DNA from: Bacillus hominis
GTDB taxonomy: Bacteria > Bacillota > Bacilli > Bacillales > Bacillaceae_G
NCBI RefSeq assembly: GCF_018332515.1
Contig: NZ_BOQD01000159.1
Span: forward strand, 1-54,178
Length of the DNA stretch: 54,178 bases
Direction: 5' to 3'
Of the stretch, positions 51,865 to 54,178 are shown in pieces. The position numbers and the translations under genes were made by a program. Under the pieces are notes generated by a model. It was given only the letters and a program-made list of their open reading frames with translations, did no database searches and had not been told where the DNA came from. Numbering within the stretch: position 1 is the first letter of the stretch; each line of letters begins with the position of its first letter.

Positions 51865-52782
51865 TGTTTCTCTCTCAATACATCTAAATTCTGTTTCAAC
51901 TTCTTCTTGTCGCACTTGTTTCTTATTTATTTTTCCTATTAACTGCTGAAATGCTATTCCCCCATTTTCTTCGATACAACTTCCAATCGTCGTTAATGAT
52001 GGGCTTATCCATTCACCCTCTATACTTCCGTTAAATCCAATGATTTGCAACTTACCTGGTATATGAATATTAAGAGTTTTCGCCGCCCTGATTAGCTCAA
52101 TAGCAACCTTATCACTTGAAGCTACAATCCCATCTATGTATGGATGTTTTTGTAACAATTCAAGAAACTGTTGATTCGTATACCCTTGTACAATTTCCTC
52201 TCGATAAGAAAGTCCTTCTTTCCAAGCAGTATCTAAAAACCCTGCCACATGCTCTTCCATTTCTTCACTCTCTACTCCCTCACCGATATAAGAAAGAAAC
52301 TGGCAGCCTTTCTCTTTTAATAACGAAACAGCTTTCTGTCCACTTTCATAATAGCTCATAAGAGATTGCCGTCCCTCAAGCACAACGAAAGGAAGTGAAA
52401 CTTCTCCTATACTTTGGAAAACAGATTTCGTCATTATAACGCCTGCAATGTCATTTTGTATGAACACCTCTATGTAGTTCTTCTTGTTTTCTATATTACA
52501 AACAACTACTTGATACCCTTCTTTATATGCAATTTCCTCAATGTAACGGAGCAAAGTGATGTATGATGGGTTATGCAAATTATCTACAAGTAATGCAATC
52601 ATTGTTGCAGGCTGTTTAAATAAAGGTTTTGCTGTAGCATTCGGCCTATATTGTAACTCTTCAATTGCCTGTTTTACTTGTTTTACCGTATCTTCATGGA
52701 CATATCCTTTTTCATTAATAACTCTTGAAACAGTTGCGACTGAAACCCCGGCCAATTTTGCAACATCACGTATAGTTGCCAC
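51856..52782 (-). CDS. LacI-family transcriptional regulator
   Basis: A 308-residue regulator, starting at GTG after AGGGGTGA. The HTH is TIRDVAKLAGVSVATVSRVIN (residues 3-23), followed by the hinge helix region YRPNATAKPLF and a periplasmic-binding-protein-like effector domain (about 60-300). The domain is shorter than usual (MASIVED-type first helices absent). No sugar transport or catabolic genes flank it, so its effector and target are unknown. It ends in the palindrome shared with the antiporter. Confidence 0.9.
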   Translation of the reverse strand: MATIRDVAKLAGVSVATVSRVINEKGYVHEDTVKQVKQAIEELQYRPNATAKPLFKQPATMIALLVDNLHNPSYITLLRYIEEIAYKEGYQVVVCNIENKKNYIEVFIQNDIAGVIMTKSVFQSIGEVSLPFVVLEGRQSLMSYYESGQKAVSLLKEKGCQFLSYIGEGVESEEMEEHVAGFLDTAWKEGLSYREEIVQGYTNQQFLELLQKHPYIDGIVASSDKVAIELIRAAKTLNIHIPGKLQIIGFNGSIEGEWISPSLTTIGSCIEENGGIAFQQLIGKINKKQVRQEEVETEFRCIERETTL

Positions 52783-52896
52783 ATCGTCACCCCTTAATAT
52801 GGTAATAGATTACAATTTTAAACTAAACCAAAATATAACATTCGTCAAGGTTATTATTTTATATTTCTGAAAATTGTTACATAATTTACGTTTTAC

Positions 52897-53373
52897 TTAC
52901 AATTTATATTCCAGCTGAATTTCATGTGAAATCGCGATATTATCATAACCAATAAACGGAATTTCTTTTTTTATTTTTCGTGCTTCTTCCACAGCACCTA
53001 CATATAGATTTGTCATGCTAAATTTACGTTTTTGATAAAAACGAAGTGCATTCATATTATCATTCGTCGTAATGAGCCACACTTTTTTACATTCATTCTC
53101 TTTTGCCACTTGCAATGCACAATCCACCAGTTTTGTACCAATCCCCTTTCTTTCCTCAAAACTATTTAACGATACAATTTCACACATGTTTTTTATCACT
53201 TCATACATTAAAATTCCCACTATTCTGTCATTTTCAAGTGCAACAAAACCGGGTAATTCTTCTAAATGATGTACTCTGCCTCGTGAGACCATCATTGAGC
53301 TCCCCCAGTTTTCACACATAAAATCTTGAATTACTTCTTTCATTTCTGGTGTAATTTTTTGTATATGGACCAT
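52897..53373 (-). CDS. GNAT-family N-acetyltransferase
   Basis: A 158-residue acetyltransferase. The acetyl-CoA loop is ERKGIGTKLVDCALQVAKENECKKVWLITTNDN (about 73-105), and ALRFYQKRKF closes the fold. GGTIVG-like strand FVALENDRIVGILMYEV precedes it. GGGGAGAA lies before the ATG. The substrate is not known. Similar genes are common in B. cereus and often act on small amines or antibiotics, but nothing here shows that. Confidence 0.88.
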   Translation of the reverse strand: MVHIQKITPEMKEVIQDFMCENWGSSMMVSRGRVHHLEELPGFVALENDRIVGILMYEVIKNMCEIVSLNSFEERKGIGTKLVDCALQVAKENECKKVWLITTNDNMNALRFYQKRKFSMTNLYVGAVEEARKIKKEIPFIGYDNIAISHEIQLEYKL

Positions 53374-53402
53374 ATACGATTTCTCCCCTTTTTACATCAT
53401 TG

Positions 53403-53423
53403 TGATACAATGTTAGTGTATCA
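53403..53423. promoter_or_regulatory. Inverted repeat in the yqkD promoter region
   Basis: TGATACA (53403-53409) and TGTATCA (53417-53423) are perfect 7-base arms with seven bases between, 33 bases before the yqkD start and 30 bases from the divergent GNAT start. Could be an operator for either gene. Confidence 0.4.
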
Positions 53424-53455
53424 TATGTAGAGGTATTTGGAGGATGAGGTAAAGT

Positions 53456-54178
53456 ATGAAACGTTTTTTTACAGCATTGTTTACTATACTAGGTGCACTA
53501 ACTGCGATTGGGATTTTCTTTACAAATAAAGTTATGTACTTGAAGAAAAAAACAGAGGAAGAAGTTTTAGAACGCGAAACGAAAAAGCATTTTCATTTAG
53601 ACGATTTTAAGGCTATTCAAAAAGAAGAGGTTCACATCCCTTCTCAATTCGGATACGAACTTCACGGATATTACATGCCAGCTGGTCATTCCAATAAATT
53701 TATGATTTTTTGTCATGGTGTGACTGTCAATAAAATGAATTCCGTTAAATATGCAAACTTATTTTTAAATAGAGGATATAACGTATTTATTTATGATCAT
53801 CGCCGTCATGGTAAAACAGGCGGTAAAACAACAAGCTATGGCTATTATGAAAAACATGATTTGAAGTCAGTAGTTGACTGGCTAAAAGATCGTTTCGGAA
53901 CGAATATTACACTCGGAATTCATGGTGAATCTATGGGTGCTGCAACTCTTCTTCAATATGCAGGACTTGTAGAAGATGGTGCTGATTTTTATATTGCTGA
54001 TTGTCCTTTCTCTGATTTTTATGGACAGTTACAACATCGTTTGAAAGTTGAGTTTCATTTACCAAAATGGCCTTTATTACCTTTAGCAAATGCCTTTTTA
54101 AAAGTTCGTGACGGCTATACAATTCGTGAAGTTTCACCAATTGATTGTATAAAAAATATTAACAATCCTGTTCTCTTT
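53456..54178 (+). CDS. yqkD: YqkD-like alpha/beta hydrolase (cut by window end)
   Basis: The first 241 residues of a membrane-anchored hydrolase; the gene continues beyond the window. Residues 4-23 form an N-terminal helix, with the catalytic part outside. FCHGVTVNKM (about 85-94) is the oxyanion region and HGESMGAATLLQ (156-167) holds nucleophile S159. IADCPFSDF follows. AGGATGAGG lies eight bases before the ATG. The B. subtilis YqkD is about 305 residues and sits near yqkE and yqkF, as here. Substrate unknown. Confidence 0.88.
   Translation, partial: MKRFFTALFTILGALTAIGIFFTNKVMYLKKKTEEEVLERETKKHFHLDDFKAIQKEEVHIPSQFGYELHGYYMPAGHSNKFMIFCHGVTVNKMNSVKYANLFLNRGYNVFIYDHRRHGKTGGKTTSYGYYEKHDLKSVVDWLKDRFGTNITLGIHGESMGAATLLQYAGLVEDGADFYIADCPFSDFYGQLQHRLKVEFHLPKWPLLPLANAFLKVRDGYTIREVSPIDCIKNINNPVLF

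Overview
The window is chromosomal DNA from a low-GC, endospore-forming Firmicute, almost certainly a member of the Bacillus cereus group. It carries complete sporulation loci (spoVA operon, dacF-spoIIAA-spoIIAB-sigF, spoIIM, a YjcZ-type microprotein, mciZ) in nearly the gene order known from B. subtilis (scpA/scpB, ribT, ppiB, ypuA, spoVA, spoIIA, dacF, pupG, drm, xerD, yqzK, fur, spoIIM, nudF, mciZ, yqkF, yqkE, yqkD). Protein sequences and extra genes (long NagB, split scpA/scpB, pdp beside pupG) look like the B. cereus group. I cannot name the species. No rRNA, tRNA, insertion sequence, prophage or CRISPR array was seen.

Layout. 1-1710: a nitroreductase, a small membrane protein and a Cys/His-rich probable spore-surface protein behind a sigma-K-like promoter. 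1761-7168: the glucose PTS locus ptsI-ptsH-ptsG with glcT, including a clearly readable GlcT antiterminator/terminator switch in the ptsG leader. 7334-10822: a Cof-type phosphatase and the N-acetylglucosamine operon nagA-nagB-nagR, with nagB and nagR overlapping by 71 nt. 11029-16730: a secreted metallo-beta-lactamase-fold protein, scpB and scpA (separated by a terminator), a YjcZ microprotein, a DUF309 protein, ribT (away from the rib operon), ppiB and a ypuA-like DUF1002 protein. 16762-22643: a second Cof phosphatase and the seven-gene spoVA operon behind a sigma-G promoter. 22697-27435: an NSS amino-acid transporter with its 33-residue small subunit, then sigF, spoIIAB, spoIIAA and dacF, the last behind a sigma-F promoter.

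27458-35313: an accessory-looking block between dacF and the nucleoside genes: a YtrA-type GntR regulator with an ABC ATPase and two tandemly duplicated permeases behind a perfect inverted-repeat operator, an unknown secreted protein, a MarR regulator, a SIMPL-domain protein, a purine permease with a micro-ORF leader, and a CorA transporter. 35348-38717: the nucleoside salvage operon deoB-punA-pdp. 39056-43850: a YtkA-like lipoprotein, xerD, yqzK, fur (Fur-box-like site), spoIIM, a GNAT protein, nudF and mciZ. 43904-54178: two aldo/keto reductases, GrpB and YqkE proteins, a secreted 5'-nucleotidase, an unusual HTH plus ribbon-helix-helix regulator, an alpha/beta hydrolase, a Na+/H+ antiporter, a LacI regulator, a GNAT protein and a YqkD hydrolase cut by the window end.

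How the genes work together. GlcT senses PTS flux and lets transcription enter ptsG; HPr and enzyme I power this uptake. NagR controls GlcNAc-6-P breakdown to fructose-6-P. DeoB, PunA and Pdp turn nucleosides into bases and pentose phosphate. SpoIIAA and SpoIIAB hold sigma-F in check before asymmetric division; sigma-F and sigma-G then drive dacF and spoVA, whose channel loads dipicolinic acid into the forespore. MciZ blocks new FtsZ rings in the mother cell. No wholly new multi-gene system is evident. The items most worth a second look are the duplicated ABC permease operon, the microproteins, the GlcT switch, the purine-permease leader, the 19-bp palindrome upstream of deoB, the His-rich duplicated YtkA lipoprotein and the HTH/RHH regulator.
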